A DNA stretch of 64,000 nucleotides, from NCBI RefSeq assembly GCF_002257705.1, contig NZ_LSLK01000092.1:25110-89109 (forward strand), written 5' to 3'. The translations under genes and the position numbers were made by a program. Below, one piece after another: positions 1 to 8,719 of the stretch; position 1 is the first letter of the stretch, and every line of letters begins with the position of its first letter. The notes beneath the pieces are model-generated. The model saw nothing but the letters and a program-made list of their open reading frames with translations, had not been told where the DNA came from and did not search any database. Source of the DNA: Sporomusa silvacetica DSM 10669 (GTDB taxonomy: Bacteria > Bacillota > Negativicutes > Sporomusales > Sporomusaceae).

Positions 1-948
1 TTCACGGTAATGATCCCAGTGACCGGATTGTTGCCACAGTTTTTGGTGCAGGATAATAGGGGTTTTAATTTCCTGATAGCCAAATTTTAGGTGCAACTTA
101 CGCCAGAAAGCCTCAAGTTCGTTACGAACAACCATACCTTTCGGATGGAAAAAAGGAAATCCCGGACCTTCTTCCTGGATACTGAACAAATCAAGCTCGC
201 GGCCTAGTTTGCGGTGGTCACGTTTGGCCGCCTCTTCCATCATAGTGATATATGCATCTAAATCAGCTTTCTTTTCAAAGGAAGTTCCATAGATACGTTG
301 CAGCATTTTGCGTTTTTCGTCCCCACGCCAGTAAGCACCAGCAATACTCTGCAGCTTGATAGCCTTAACCCGACCAGTAGCTGTAACATGAGGTCCTGCA
401 CATAAGTCAACAAATTCGCCTTGCTTATAGAGAGATATCGCCACATCTTCCGGTAAATCGCGAATAAGCTCCTGTTTATATACCTCATCTTGTGCTGCAA
501 ACAGCTGAAGGGCTTCTTCGCGGCTAACCGCCTTGCGCTCAAGCGGCAAATTTTCTTTTACTATTTTCTCCATCTCAGCCTGAATTTTTACTAAATCTTC
601 AGGGGTAAACGTATGAGCAGTATCAAAGTCATAGTAAAAACCATTGGCAATTGATGGGCCAATACCCAATTTTACATCACCGTACAGACGTTTAACGGCT
701 TGAGCAAGAATATGTGAGGAGGTATGGCGCAAAGCAGCTTTGCCATCCTCATCTTCAAATGTTAAGAATTCAACATTGGCGTCATTTTCCAATGTGGCAG
801 TCAGGTCGGTTGCTTGACCATTTACCTTAGCGACCAATGCTGCCTTTTCCAAGTTGCGACTAATGGATTTTGCAGCTTCAGCTAAGGTTATTCCCTGTTC
901 AACCTCACGTACGGATCCGTCCTTTAATATCATCTTAATTTTACTCAT
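1..948 (-). CDS. thrS: Threonyl-tRNA synthetase, N-terminal part (cut by window edge)
   Basis: Charges tRNA-Thr with threonine in the cytoplasm. The frame opens with ATG at 948 behind a GGAGG site and stays open to base 1, giving 316 residues of a protein that is normally about 635. The N-terminal TGS-like domain (roughly residues 1-60), the editing domain starting near HTSSHILAQAV, and CAGPHV are visible. The catalytic core begins around FPFFHPKG and the rest lies outside the window. A T-box leader directly upstream confirms the identity and indicates control by uncharged tRNA-Thr. Confidence 0.96.
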   Translation of the reverse strand, partial: MSKIKMILKDGSVREVEQGITLAEAAKSISRNLEKAALVAKVNGQATDLTATLENDANVEFLTFEDEDGKAALRHTSSHILAQAVKRLYGDVKLGIGPSIANGFYYDFDTAHTFTPEDLVKIQAEMEKIVKENLPLERKAVSREEALQLFAAQDEVYKQELIRDLPEDVAISLYKQGEFVDLCAGPHVTATGRVKAIKLQSIAGAYWRGDEKRKMLQRIYGTSFEKKADLDAYITMMEEAAKRDHRKLGRELDLFSIQEEGPGFPFFHPKGMVVRNELEAFWRKLHLKFGYQEIKTPIILHQKLWQQSGHWDHYRE

Positions 949-971
949 GTTTTGGTAGCCTCCTTTAACCC

Positions 972-1235
972 AAATAAAAAAACTCTCATTCCCCTATAGG
1001 GACGAGAGTTTATACCCGTGGTTCCACCCTGTTTGGCTATTAGCCATCTCAGACTTTGATAACGGGGGGTATCCCCGGCTAGGCTTACTTTTGGTTCAGC
1101 GAAGCAGTTTCAAGGTGGTAATACTATTTGGTTTGCGCAAAGATGCTTACAGCCTGCGGCATCTATTCTCTGAAACGCCTTCACGATAGTATCTTGTCCT
1201 CGGCATTACTGTTGATACAATGTTTAATTACCAAA
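972..1235 (-). promoter_or_regulatory. T-box riboswitch of thrS
   Basis: The leader contains the conserved T-box sequence AGGGTGGAACCACGGG (plus positions 1015-1030, minus-strand sense). It is followed by a terminator hairpin with arms AAACTCTC/GAGAGTTT and a T-run (about 977-1012). Upstream sequence to about 1235 can form the long stem I. An ACC triplet in that region could be the specifier codon, but I did not fold it. Uncharged tRNA-Thr would stabilise the antiterminator and allow thrS expression. Confidence 0.9.
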
Positions 1236-1266
1236 GATTATATACAAATTTAATGAGAATGTCAAG

Positions 1267-2172
1267 TTATGACTCAGTATGATTTGATTTGCCGGCATAA
1301 TCAGTTGAACACATTTCGCAACCCTTACAGACTACTACCCGGTCATCAAATACACTTTTTATTGTATCTACAAGGTCTTTGTCTCTGAGTCGATTAGTAC
1401 TATGTATCATAATATTCCGTGGTGCAATAGTAATTAAAGTACTTATTAACATATCTTCATAGTTAAGGCTGTCAAAACTATCGCCAGTTCTATTCGGCAA
1501 TACCATGTCGTCCAGATATTGATTAGTAATTGCTTTGCCATGTGAATCAAAAAGCGTAAAAACATTATCCTTGATAACTACATGCGCTTCCTCTTCGCGT
1601 GGCTCTTGAACATCGACAAAATAACGTAAAAGTCGAATAAACTCCTTATATTCAAGTTCCATCATAAAGTCATCAACAACGGTATCAATAACCTCTGCTA
1701 GCTGTAAGCGGTAATCTTTTAGTCGGAAATTCAAAAAACCATCAAGTACTAGTTCATGGTGATTCTCAAGATAATCTAAAATTCGAGTTAGTACTAACTT
1801 ATAACGGGCCGAACTGCCAGCAAGCACTCTCAAAGCATTTGATTCCAATGTAGCGCGTTCGTCGTGATTAAAATAAAAATAGTTGTGGGTAACAATTTTA
1901 TTTATAAGTCGCTGTTCTTCATTAGTAATAATCCAATCTGCAAGTATCTGAGATACACTGTTTTTTAAAACTGCTTTTATCCTCTCATAATTGCGAAAAG
2001 ATAATTCGCCATCAATGATATTTATGCCCAGGAACTTGTAATTGCCTCGATCCAGTTCTTCGATAACTACCCGGAAGCCTTCTCGAGTCAGTGCTTTACA
2101 GTCATGTTCCAACTTTTCCTTGATATACCCGGTCGCTTTGTTCAGGCCGATGGAAAGCAAATTCACCACCAT
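1267..2172 (-). CDS. ytxC: YtxC-like sporulation protein
   Basis: About 300 residues resembling the YtxC family, which is found in spore-formers and has no defined biochemical role. The protein is charged and mostly helical, with a cluster of acidic and aromatic residues near KEFIRLLRYFVDVQEPREEE and a Cys-rich end (CKGCEMC). The frame extends upstream to a GTG at 2202, but GGGAG sits just before the ATG-GTG-GTG run at 2172-2164, so the real start is one of those codons. It lies between thrS and prfC and is probably transcribed alone. Confidence 0.7.
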   Translation of the reverse strand: MVVNLLSIGLNKATGYIKEKLEHDCKALTREGFRVVIEELDRGNYKFLGINIIDGELSFRNYERIKAVLKNSVSQILADWIITNEEQRLINKIVTHNYFYFNHDERATLESNALRVLAGSSARYKLVLTRILDYLENHHELVLDGFLNFRLKDYRLQLAEVIDTVVDDFMMELEYKEFIRLLRYFVDVQEPREEEAHVVIKDNVFTLFDSHGKAITNQYLDDMVLPNRTGDSFDSLNYEDMLISTLITIAPRNIMIHSTNRLRDKDLVDTIKSVFDDRVVVCKGCEMCSTDYAGKSNHTES

Positions 2173-2249
2173 CACTCCCTTCTCATATAGTATATGTTTC
2201 ACAGCTTATTTGCATACAATGACAATGAAGAGAGTGAGGTGTTTTATAA

Positions 2250-2576
2250 TTAGTTACCTATGTCAATCTGTCTTTGAATGGCCTTAAGCCATTCATTACG
2301 GCCTTCTACAACAAATTTGAGTACTTTATCTTTGATAGTAACTACCTTAAGCACATTGGGGATAACAAAAAAAGTCTTTTCCGGCAGTATTTCTTTAATG
2401 TAAGCTAGCGGTACCTCATCCATATATTTGTTAGTAATGTTAAGGGCATAGCCAACAAATACCAAACGTTGATCTGTCAGATAAAGTGCTCCACTTAAAA
2501 CTTCTCTATTACTAGCATAACTGGCGAGACATTTCTTCTTAATTAGTTCATCAGTCTCTAGCGGAAAGGTATACAT
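2250..2576 (-). CDS. Small PH/GRAM-like domain protein
   Basis: A 108-residue soluble protein starting with ATG behind GGGGG. Alternating hydrophobic strands (GALYLTDQRLVFVGYAL, VLKVVTIKDKVLKFVV) followed by a C-terminal helix (RNEWLKAIQRQI) match the PH-like/GRAM fold of small bacterial proteins. No catalytic motif is visible. It lies 14 bases downstream of prfC on the same strand and may be co-transcribed. The fold assignment is an inference from the strand-helix pattern. Confidence 0.6.
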   Translation of the reverse strand: MYTFPLETDELIKKKCLASYASNREVLSGALYLTDQRLVFVGYALNITNKYMDEVPLAYIKEILPEKTFFVIPNVLKVVTIKDKVLKFVVEGRNEWLKAIQRQIDIGN

Positions 2577-2590
2577 AGCCTTATTCCCCC

Positions 2591-4195
2591 TTAGACCTGC
2601 TGTGCGTCTTCAGGCACAACCAGGAATTCTACTTCCGGATTCCGTTCTACCACCCATCTAAGCTGCCACTCATTACTGATTAAGGCAACCGGTCTGTTCT
2701 TGATGTCTTGCACCAAAAGACCACTATCCATATTTTTCATAGCCTTTACATCAAGATTTTCGCCAATAAGCCATCGGGCTATCGAATACGGCAATTTATT
2801 CATTAAAATATCTACACCATATTCGTGTTTCAGACGGTATTCAAGCACCTCAAATTGCAATGAGCCAACAACACCAACAACAAAAGATTCTACAGGATAG
2901 TCAGGCTGATGAAAGACCTGCACAGCTCCCTCTTGTGTCAGTTGGGTCATCCCCTTAACAAATTGCTTACGTTTCATGGTATCTTTGGCTTGAATGCGAG
3001 CAAACTGTTCCGGGGGGAAAACAGGAAAGTCCTGAAATGTAAAGGCTGAACCTTCCTGACACAAGGTATCACCAATACCAAAAATTCCTGGATCAAATAA
3101 CCCAATGATATCTCCCGGATAGGCTTCATCGATAATTGTTCGTTCTTGCGCCAGAAACTGCTGTGGTTGTGCCAGCTTTATCGGCTTCTTAGACTGTACG
3201 TGATACACAGTCATACCCCGTTCAAATTTACCTGAGCATATCCGCATAAAAGCCAAGCGATCCCGGTGAGCCGGATTCATATTAGCCTGAATTTTGAACA
3301 CAAAAGCTGAAAATTTATCATTATCAGGAGTAACAAAGCCTTCGGAGGACATTCTTGGTACAGGTGGTGGTGCCATTTCTAAGAAATCCTCTAAAAACAA
3401 ACGAACTCCAAAATTAGTCATCGCACTGCCAAAAAACATCGGGGTAAGTTCCCCGCTGGTTACTTTGTCAAAATCGAATTTTTCACCAGCCACATCTAAA
3501 AGCGCAATATCATCACACAATGCCTGATGAATTTCTTCCCCAAGCAGCTCTTTAAAAGCCGGATCATCTACACTGCCCTGCGTTGACGGGAGTGCCCATT
3601 GTCCATGCTCACCGCTGCGTTCAAACAATTCTATCTTAGCTTGCTTACGTATATAAATGCCTTTATAATTACCATCAATTCCAATTGGCCAATTCATCGG
3701 ATAAGCGCGGATACCTAGAACTTTCTCTAGTTCTTCCATAAGTTCAAACGGGTTACGTCCATAGCGGTCAAGCTTATTTACGAAGGTGAATACTGGTATT
3801 CCCCGCTGTTTACAAACTTGAAATAATTTTTTAGTCTGGTCTTCTACACCTTTAGCCACATCAATCAGCATGACTGCGCTATCAGCAGCCATCAAGGTGC
3901 GATACGTATCTTCACTAAAGTCTTGGTGACCAGGAGTATCTAGTATATTAACGCGATAGCCATCATAATCAAACTGCAAGACACTGGACGTCACTGAGAT
4001 ACCACGCTGCTTCTCAATCTCCATCCAGTCAGATACAGCGTGCTTTTGTGCTTTTCTCGCCTTGACCGAACCAGCCAGACGAATAGCTCCACCATAGAGC
4101 AATAATTTTTCTGTTAATGTTGTTTTACCGGCATCAGGGTGGGAAATAATAGCAAAGGTACGGCGTTTACTAATTTCGGGAACAAGAGTTGACAT
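2591..4195 (-). CDS. prfC: Peptide chain release factor 3
   Basis: A translational GTPase that removes RF1/RF2 from the ribosome after termination. At 534 residues it has full family length. The GTP-binding motifs are intact: P-loop SHPDAGKTT near residue 18, DTPGHQDF, and NKLD. The C-terminal domains II and III follow, with the RF3-typical GSLQFEVLEYRLKHEYG. The ATG start has an AGGA site. EF-G would be longer and carry domains IV and V, so RF3 is secure. Confidence 0.96.
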   Translation of the reverse strand: MSTLVPEISKRRTFAIISHPDAGKTTLTEKLLLYGGAIRLAGSVKARKAQKHAVSDWMEIEKQRGISVTSSVLQFDYDGYRVNILDTPGHQDFSEDTYRTLMAADSAVMLIDVAKGVEDQTKKLFQVCKQRGIPVFTFVNKLDRYGRNPFELMEELEKVLGIRAYPMNWPIGIDGNYKGIYIRKQAKIELFERSGEHGQWALPSTQGSVDDPAFKELLGEEIHQALCDDIALLDVAGEKFDFDKVTSGELTPMFFGSAMTNFGVRLFLEDFLEMAPPPVPRMSSEGFVTPDNDKFSAFVFKIQANMNPAHRDRLAFMRICSGKFERGMTVYHVQSKKPIKLAQPQQFLAQERTIIDEAYPGDIIGLFDPGIFGIGDTLCQEGSAFTFQDFPVFPPEQFARIQAKDTMKRKQFVKGMTQLTQEGAVQVFHQPDYPVESFVVGVVGSLQFEVLEYRLKHEYGVDILMNKLPYSIARWLIGENLDVKAMKNMDSGLLVQDIKNRPVALISNEWQLRWVVERNPEVEFLVVPEDAQQV

Positions 4196-4393
4196 TGTTT
4201 CCTCCTAAAGTTAATTCTATTACTTTTTATAGCATAACTGTTGTGTTAGCGGGAATAATCTTATCAAGATGATTATGGGATTACACTCTTAATAACGTAA
4301 ACAGTACAATAATTTAATATACACCATTAATTAACAGTAGTCAACGCTAGGTTACCTTCCATTAATTACTGGGCCATTGGGGACTAAAAGAGA

Positions 4394-4422
4394 TTGACAT
4401 CGTATTTGCGCTACTATATAAT
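4394..4422 (+). promoter_or_regulatory. Consensus sigma-A promoter of the tRNA operon
   Basis: A perfect TTGACA (4394-4399) and a perfect TATAAT (4417-4422) are separated by 17 bases, about 26 bases upstream of the first tRNA. This is the strongest-looking promoter in the window, as expected for stable RNA. Confidence 0.9.
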
Positions 4423-4447
4423 CTACTTTGTGGCAAAAAGCCAATAT

Positions 4448-4523
<76 letters not shown>

Positions 4524-4525
4524 AT

Positions 4526-4601
4526 GCTGGTGTAGCTCAGTCGGTAGAGCGTATCCTTGGTAAGGATAAGGTCACCGGTTCAATCCCGGTCACTAGCTCC
4601 A
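4526..4601 (+). tRNA. tRNA-Thr (GGT)
   Basis: A 76-base cloverleaf with acceptor arms GCTGGTG/CACTAGC, anticodon stem ATCCT/AGGAT around loop TTGGTAA, and encoded CCA. It follows the fMet gene after two bases. Confidence 0.94.
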
Positions 4602-4617
4602 TTTTACTATTTAATAT

Positions 4618-4694
4618 GGCGGCGTAGCTCAGTTGGCTAGAGCATGCGGTTCATACCCGCAGTGTCCGGGGTTCAAATCCCTGTGCCGCCACCA
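4618..4694 (+). tRNA. tRNA-Met (CAT), elongator
   Basis: A 77-base cloverleaf with a fully paired acceptor (GGCGGCG/TGCCGCC), anticodon loop TTCATAC and encoded CCA. The full pairing at position 1-72 and its similarity to the Bacillus elongator tRNA-Met favour elongator Met over initiator. Confidence 0.9.
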
Positions 4695-4696
4695 AA

Positions 4697-4734
4697 AAAA
4701 ACTTGTCTATATAGGCAAGTTTTTTTGCATTTTA
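4697..4734 (+). terminator. Rho-independent terminator of the tRNA operon
   Basis: The stem AAACTTGTC/GGCAAGTTT around TATATA is followed by a T-run immediately after the third tRNA. Confidence 0.88.
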
Positions 4735-4743
4735 ACGTTTTTT

Positions 4744-4829
4744 TATCCAGATGGAAAGGTTAACTTTCCCTGGATTGAACGACTATACCCCTAAAGGACT
4801 TAGCACAAGCCAAGTCTTATCTTATCCAG
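4744..4829 (-). repeat. Dispersed palindromic repeat, copy 1 (inverted)
   Basis: In reverse complement this is nearly identical to the repeats at 23284-23380 and 33284-33378. The shared parts are ACTTGGCTTGTG, AAGTCCTTTAGG, TAGTCGTTCAATCCAGGG and AAAGTTAACCTTTCC, with a short deletion in the middle. It lies between the tRNA terminator and the DUF2971 stop codon. Confidence 0.85.
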
Positions 4830-4843
4830 AAATTTTTCGTCCG

Positions 4844-5695
4844 CTACCGGGCTACACTCACTAGCTTCAATTTGAACTCAGTTTCATCTGGCTCAGCCTG
4901 CCGGATTTGGACATGCCGAAAAGAATCTGACGTTAAAACTGCCAGGATCTCTTGCCTTTTATTTTGGGGCATTTTACAGCCTATAATAACTTCTTTGATT
5001 GCAGCTGCCGGAAATTGAAAAAGATAAATTGGATAGGGCTGATTCTGTACCATTTTGCTATTATCTTGCAGGGGGCGTATAATCCGCCATTCCTGCTCAT
5101 AACTCCACTGAGTACTCTTTACCAGAAAGACGTCTGTACCCGTTAGAGCTGTAACAGTGGACGCAGGGCGGTTTTCACGATATTCAACCTTACGTAGGTA
5201 ACCCAATTCATCTTCAGTTCCTTTCTTATCAAAATGAGGATGGGTTGAATCAAATCCCACTACAAATCCTTCGTGACTTGCTGCGTAATGAGCCCACATT
5301 AAAAGATTATCCGGCGTTTCCGTTAAAGAAAAAATCCCTAGCATGTCACTAAACTTATCCGGACACATTCTTCGAACCATAGGGGTAACCCATTCTTCCA
5401 TTTGGTAAAATGCTTTTTTAAAGGCTACTCCCAATTCTTCCCGGACTTTTTCATAAAACACATCAAAGGGTATTTGATCTTGTAATTGTCTCGGTTGCAG
5501 ATCATAATACTCACGTAGCACTTTAGGGATAAGTTCTTCAAATTTTCTAAAGGTTGCATGCTCATTTTCAGTAATTTTGGCTATGTAAGGTTTAACTTCA
5601 AATGGATCATTAAATGCTTCAGGCTGAGTGTATCTAACCATACAATTTCTCAAAACGTCTACCCTGTCTGGAGCAAGATATTTATATAACATCAT
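4844..5695 (-). CDS. DUF2971 family protein
   Basis: About 283 residues with the family hallmarks: an N-terminal LYKYLAPDRV...FNDPFEVKP motif and the central LLMWAHYAASHEGFVVGFD. DUF2971 proteins have no established biochemistry and often occur in accessory or defence-rich regions. The start used is the first ATG of an ATG-ATG pair at 5695, behind AAGGAGG. An ATG at 5713 is less likely because it precedes the ribosome site. It is flanked by repeats and a large palindrome. Confidence 0.8.
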   Translation of the reverse strand: MMLYKYLAPDRVDVLRNCMVRYTQPEAFNDPFEVKPYIAKITENEHATFRKFEELIPKVLREYYDLQPRQLQDQIPFDVFYEKVREELGVAFKKAFYQMEEWVTPMVRRMCPDKFSDMLGIFSLTETPDNLLMWAHYAASHEGFVVGFDSTHPHFDKKGTEDELGYLRKVEYRENRPASTVTALTGTDVFLVKSTQWSYEQEWRIIRPLQDNSKMVQNQPYPIYLFQFPAAAIKEVIIGCKMPQNKRQEILAVLTSDSFRHVQIRQAEPDETEFKLKLVSVAR

Positions 5696-5740
5696 AGACC
5701 TCCTTGTAATCAAACCATACGGAAGCTAACTAATACATAT

Positions 5741-5781
5741 ATTTACATATGCGCCGAGGAATTCCTGCCGCATATGTAAAT
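5741..5781. repeat. Long near-perfect palindrome
   Basis: Arms ATTTACATATGCG and CGCATATGTAAAT enclose a centre with AGGAATTCCT, which is itself palindromic. Together they form a roughly 41-base near-continuous inverted repeat between the 56-residue gene and the DUF2971 gene. Only a short A-run follows on the plus side, so it could be a weak terminator, a protein-binding site or a processed hairpin. Confidence 0.75.
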
Positions 5782-5809
5782 AAAAAAGCCGCACCTTCCA
5801 TAAACTAAC

Positions 5810-5980
5810 CTAAAAGACACCGCGGTGAATTTTTCTTTGATTTTTCCCGGGGTTGGCTTTCTTGAATTCTTCAATCATTTGATCAATATCTTTCTTCTTT
5901 ATATCCGGTTGCACAGCCACATCGCTGCTCGCAGGCGAACTCTCTGGTGTGCTTTGGGGCGTACCTGGTAAATCTTTCAT
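5810..5980 (-). CDS. Small orphan protein (56 aa)
   Basis: Starts at ATG 5980 behind GGAGG with good spacing. The N-terminal third is rich in Pro and Ser (LPGTPQSTPESSPASS) and the C-terminal half is a basic amphipathic stretch (DIDQMIEEFKKANPGKNQRK). An upstream in-frame ATG at 6061 has no ribosome site. I do not recognise a family. It lies beside the DUF2971 gene and a group II intron remnant. Confidence 0.55.
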   Translation of the reverse strand: MKDLPGTPQSTPESSPASSDVAVQPDIKKKDIDQMIEEFKKANPGKNQRKIHRGVF

Positions 5981-6143
5981 AATAACCTCCATTTCGCCGC
6001 TACCGCTAGCGACACAGACGTAGGTGGGGTATTGGCTGTTTTGCATATAGCTTCCATACAACTACACAAGATTCCTTTAATTTTACGTATTTGTTTATTT
6101 CCGTGTAAAAGTACCGCCTCTCCCCTAAATAAAGCGACGGGAG

Positions 6144-6195
6144 TAAAAAAAGTCACACCCCGAAGGATACGGCTAAGACCGGCTGGTGTAAAGTC
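6144..6195 (-). terminator. Possible attenuator or terminator hairpin in the 6062-6417 gap
   Basis: Read on the minus strand, GACTTTACACC and GGTGTGAC flank a GC-rich inner stem and are followed by a T-run. It lies about 165 bases upstream of the 56-residue gene. I see no gene and no recognisable riboswitch in the rest of 6062-6417. Confidence 0.4.
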
Positions 6196-6417
6196 AGGAT
6201 AAATGAGAAAAGCTGTTTAAACATCAGCGGCCAGAGCACTATAAATTATACCTAAGGAAGTATAATAAACGCCTTCTTGAAGCGCTTTTGCACAGATAAG
6301 AAGCTATTTAATGTTACCCCTCATATCCTGAGGCACTTACACGGCAGCTATATGCACATTGTTGAAATTTGTCCTTACTTAAACACCGCAAGGGACAACA
6401 CAAGGGACAATTTATAG

Positions 6418-7280
6418 AGTAAAGAGCAGAAAATAATCCTGCCCCTCCTCATCAAACCGTACGTGAGGTTTTCCCTCATACGGCTTTTCGACATTCTTCT
6501 TCCTTCAGCATTCGTTATCCAGCAAGTTTTAATAAACCAAGTTTGCTCGACATCTGCCGGACATCTTTGATGCCAGACAGGTGTCTTCTCTCTTGCCGTT
6601 TCTTGTTCCACCATATTGTAAATCGCAATAATATGTACCAATCTATTTTATTGAGCCATTTAATTGCTGTTTTCACGCCATAGTAGTTACGCCAGCCTCG
6701 AATCTTAGGGTTTAGTCTTTCAATTAAGGTTTTAGCGTCCAGCACCAACGTTGTTCTACTGGCAAGCACTGCCTTAACTGCCTCCCTACCTCCTTTAAAA
6801 GCCTGAATGAAGCAGGGTTCCTTCCCTCGCTATGGTTTTGTTGTCCATAGCGTTATCGGTAATATGAACCCCTCTGACTCCCTTCCTGCAGAACAGCAAT
6901 TTCACCGTTTGGCTTATATGCTTTCTTCTTACGGTTTCCCGTGCAGGGGAGGGTCTCTCCAGTTCCGAACTGTACTTTCGATACATGCCGTCTCCTATAC
7001 ACCGGAAGGTTCTTCGACGTTGCTTTCCAAGTTCTTCACGTCTTCCCTGGCCTTCGCCCATATGCACATGGCTCGGCTCCCTCTCTGTTCCTCGTTAACC
7101 GAAGTCCTTTTTAACGATGCGGCAGAGTTCACTTTATGTTACGGCCTGTATCTTCGCTCGCCCTGCTTTCTAGACAGGTACTTTATCCTCCCGCTCAGCA
7201 CCCCGCATTTCGGCGACGCACCGGAATTAGCTACCCGGCCTCTTGGTAGTTACCGGGATGGGACTTTCACCCATAAGCAC
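6418..7280 (-). mobile_element. Deleted group II intron (bacterial class C-like)
   Basis: The minus strand begins GTGCTTATGGGTGAAAG at 7280, an acceptable group II 5' end. Near the other end it has a domain V hairpin (6454-6486, AGCCGTATGAGG ... CCTCACGTACGG) followed by a domain VI-like stem. The element is about 860 bases instead of the usual 1.9-2.5 kb, and only the maturase tail of the reverse transcriptase remains. The 5' end directly follows a GTCCAGC/GCTGGAC hairpin downstream of the tRNA-Val terminator, the site type used by class C introns. The ends are approximate. Confidence 0.75.
6515..6769 (-). pseudogene. Group II intron reverse transcriptase/maturase, C-terminal remnant
   Basis: An 84-residue open frame carries the maturase-domain motif LIERLNPKIRGWRNYYG followed by WLNKIDWYILLRFTIWWNKK. 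This is the thumb/domain X end of group II intron-encoded proteins. The reverse transcriptase domains (YADD and so on) are absent, so the protein is not functional. Upstream intron sequence contains no continuing frame. Confidence 0.85.
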
Positions 7281-7307
7281 AGTCCAGCTTCGCTGGACGC
7301 GCTACAT

Positions 7308-7336
7308 AACAAAAGGCTCCCAGATTCCTGGAAGCC
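7308..7336 (-). terminator. Terminator after tRNA-Val
   Basis: The minus strand has GGCTTCCAG and CTGGGAGCC around a four-base loop, followed by TTTTGTT. It ends transcription from tRNA-Val just before the group II intron. Confidence 0.8.
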
Positions 7337-7346
7337 TTGAATATAC

Positions 7347-7423
7347 TGGTGGGACTATCGCGACTCGAACGCGAGACCCCTACGATGTCAACGTAGTACT
7401 CTAACCAACTGAGCTATAGTCCC
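7347..7423 (-). tRNA. tRNA-Val (GAC)
   Basis: A 77-base cloverleaf with acceptor GGGACTA/TAGTCCC, anticodon loop TTGACAT (anticodon GAC) and encoded CCA on the minus strand. Confidence 0.94.
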
Positions 7424-7481
7424 TAAACACATATGTATTATATTACGGTTAACTACGAAAGTCAAGTATCAAAATTATAAA

Positions 7482-8615
7482 TTAGTACAGGATATTATTA
7501 GCAATTACCAATCGCTGTATTTGATTGGTGCCTTCATAAATTTGCATAATTTTGGCATCACGCATGTACTTTTCTGCCGGATATTCTTTGGAATATCCAT
7601 AACCGCCCAGTACTTGGACAACATCAATCGTAACCTTCATGGCAGTATCAGCGGCAAAGCACTTGGCAATGGCTGATTCTTTGGAATAGGGAACTCCCTG
7701 GTCTTTCAACCAACAAGCCTTGTATACCAGTAAACGTGCAGCTTCAACTTGCATAGCCATATCGGCCAGCATAGCCTGAACAAGCTGAAATGAAGCAATG
7801 GGCTTATCAAATTGTACACGTTCCTTTGAGTATTTAACGGCTAGTTCGAAAGCAGCTTGAGCTAACCCAACAGATACAGCACCAACAAATGGTCGGGCAG
7901 CATCTAGTGTTTTCATCGCAATTTTAAACCCTTCGCCCTCGCGGCCAATTCTGTTTGCCATAGGAATACGTACGTTTTCCAGAATCAATTCGCAAGTATT
8001 TGAAGCTCTGATGCCCATCTTTTCTTCTTCTTTACCAACAGAGAAGCCGGGTGTGTTCCTGTCAACAATAAAGGCTGTCAATCCACGGATACCAGCAGTC
8101 TTGCGAGTATTGGCAAAAATAATATATATTTCAGCAATACCACCATTGGTAATAAAACATTTGGTGCCATTAAGTATATACTCGTTACCGTCTTTAACAG
8201 CAGTTGTTGCAACTGCTCCGGCATCTGAGCCGGCACCTGGTTCAGTTAGTGCAAAGGCAGCCAACTTGCCATCATTTATGACACTAAACATTTTGCGTTT
8301 TTGCTCTTCGGTTCCCAAGAGGACTACTGGGTAGGAAGCTAAAGCATTCGCAGCGGTTGTTGTAGCTACACCAGCACACCCTTTACCTAACTCTTCATAG
8401 ATGAGAGCAATTGAGAGTGCATCAAGACCTGGTCCATCATATTCTTCTGGTACAGTTAAATTAAGTAAGCCCGCCTCATCAAGTTTTTTCCATAAATCAG
8501 ATGGAACTATACCTTCTTTATCCATTTCTAAAGCGTGAGGGGCAATTTCTTTCGCTACAAAATCTTTTACCATTTTTTGCATATCCAATTGATCGGGAGT
8601 AAAGTTAAAATCCAT
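7482..8615 (-). CDS. Acyl-CoA dehydrogenase
   Basis: A flavin-dependent enzyme that introduces the alpha-beta double bond into short-chain acyl-CoAs. The 377-residue length is typical. Visible are FALTEPGAGSDAG (FAD and substrate binding), CFITNGG, the QLVQAMLADMA helix, the C-terminal LGGYGYSKEYPAEKYMRD signature, and the catalytic Glu in YEGTNQIQ. It is most like butyryl-CoA dehydrogenases. No etfAB or crotonase genes lie next to it, so the substrate is not fixed. It is monocistronic between tRNA-Val and the ydcZ gene. Confidence 0.93.
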   Translation of the reverse strand: MDFNFTPDQLDMQKMVKDFVAKEIAPHALEMDKEGIVPSDLWKKLDEAGLLNLTVPEEYDGPGLDALSIALIYEELGKGCAGVATTTAANALASYPVVLLGTEEQKRKMFSVINDGKLAAFALTEPGAGSDAGAVATTAVKDGNEYILNGTKCFITNGGIAEIYIIFANTRKTAGIRGLTAFIVDRNTPGFSVGKEEEKMGIRASNTCELILENVRIPMANRIGREGEGFKIAMKTLDAARPFVGAVSVGLAQAAFELAVKYSKERVQFDKPIASFQLVQAMLADMAMQVEAARLLVYKACWLKDQGVPYSKESAIAKCFAADTAMKVTIDVVQVLGGYGYSKEYPAEKYMRDAKIMQIYEGTNQIQRLVIANNILY

Positions 8616-8719
8616 GCCTTGCCTCCTTGTGTTAGTACATTACCAAAAAATCCTAATGATAAGTATACCGCATAATTTTTTTTTTGTTAACACCTTAATT
8701 AAGAAAAAGATAAAAAAAA

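Noticed and set aside
6062..6417. Possible riboswitch upstream of the 56-residue gene
   Set aside because: Only one hairpin with a T-run is visible; the conserved bases of known riboswitch classes were not found.
6807..7340. Plus-strand 177-codon open frame and the opposite-strand frame 6795-7067
   Set aside because: Both are shadows of the structured group II intron RNA, with no protein motif beyond the maturase tail at 6515-6769.
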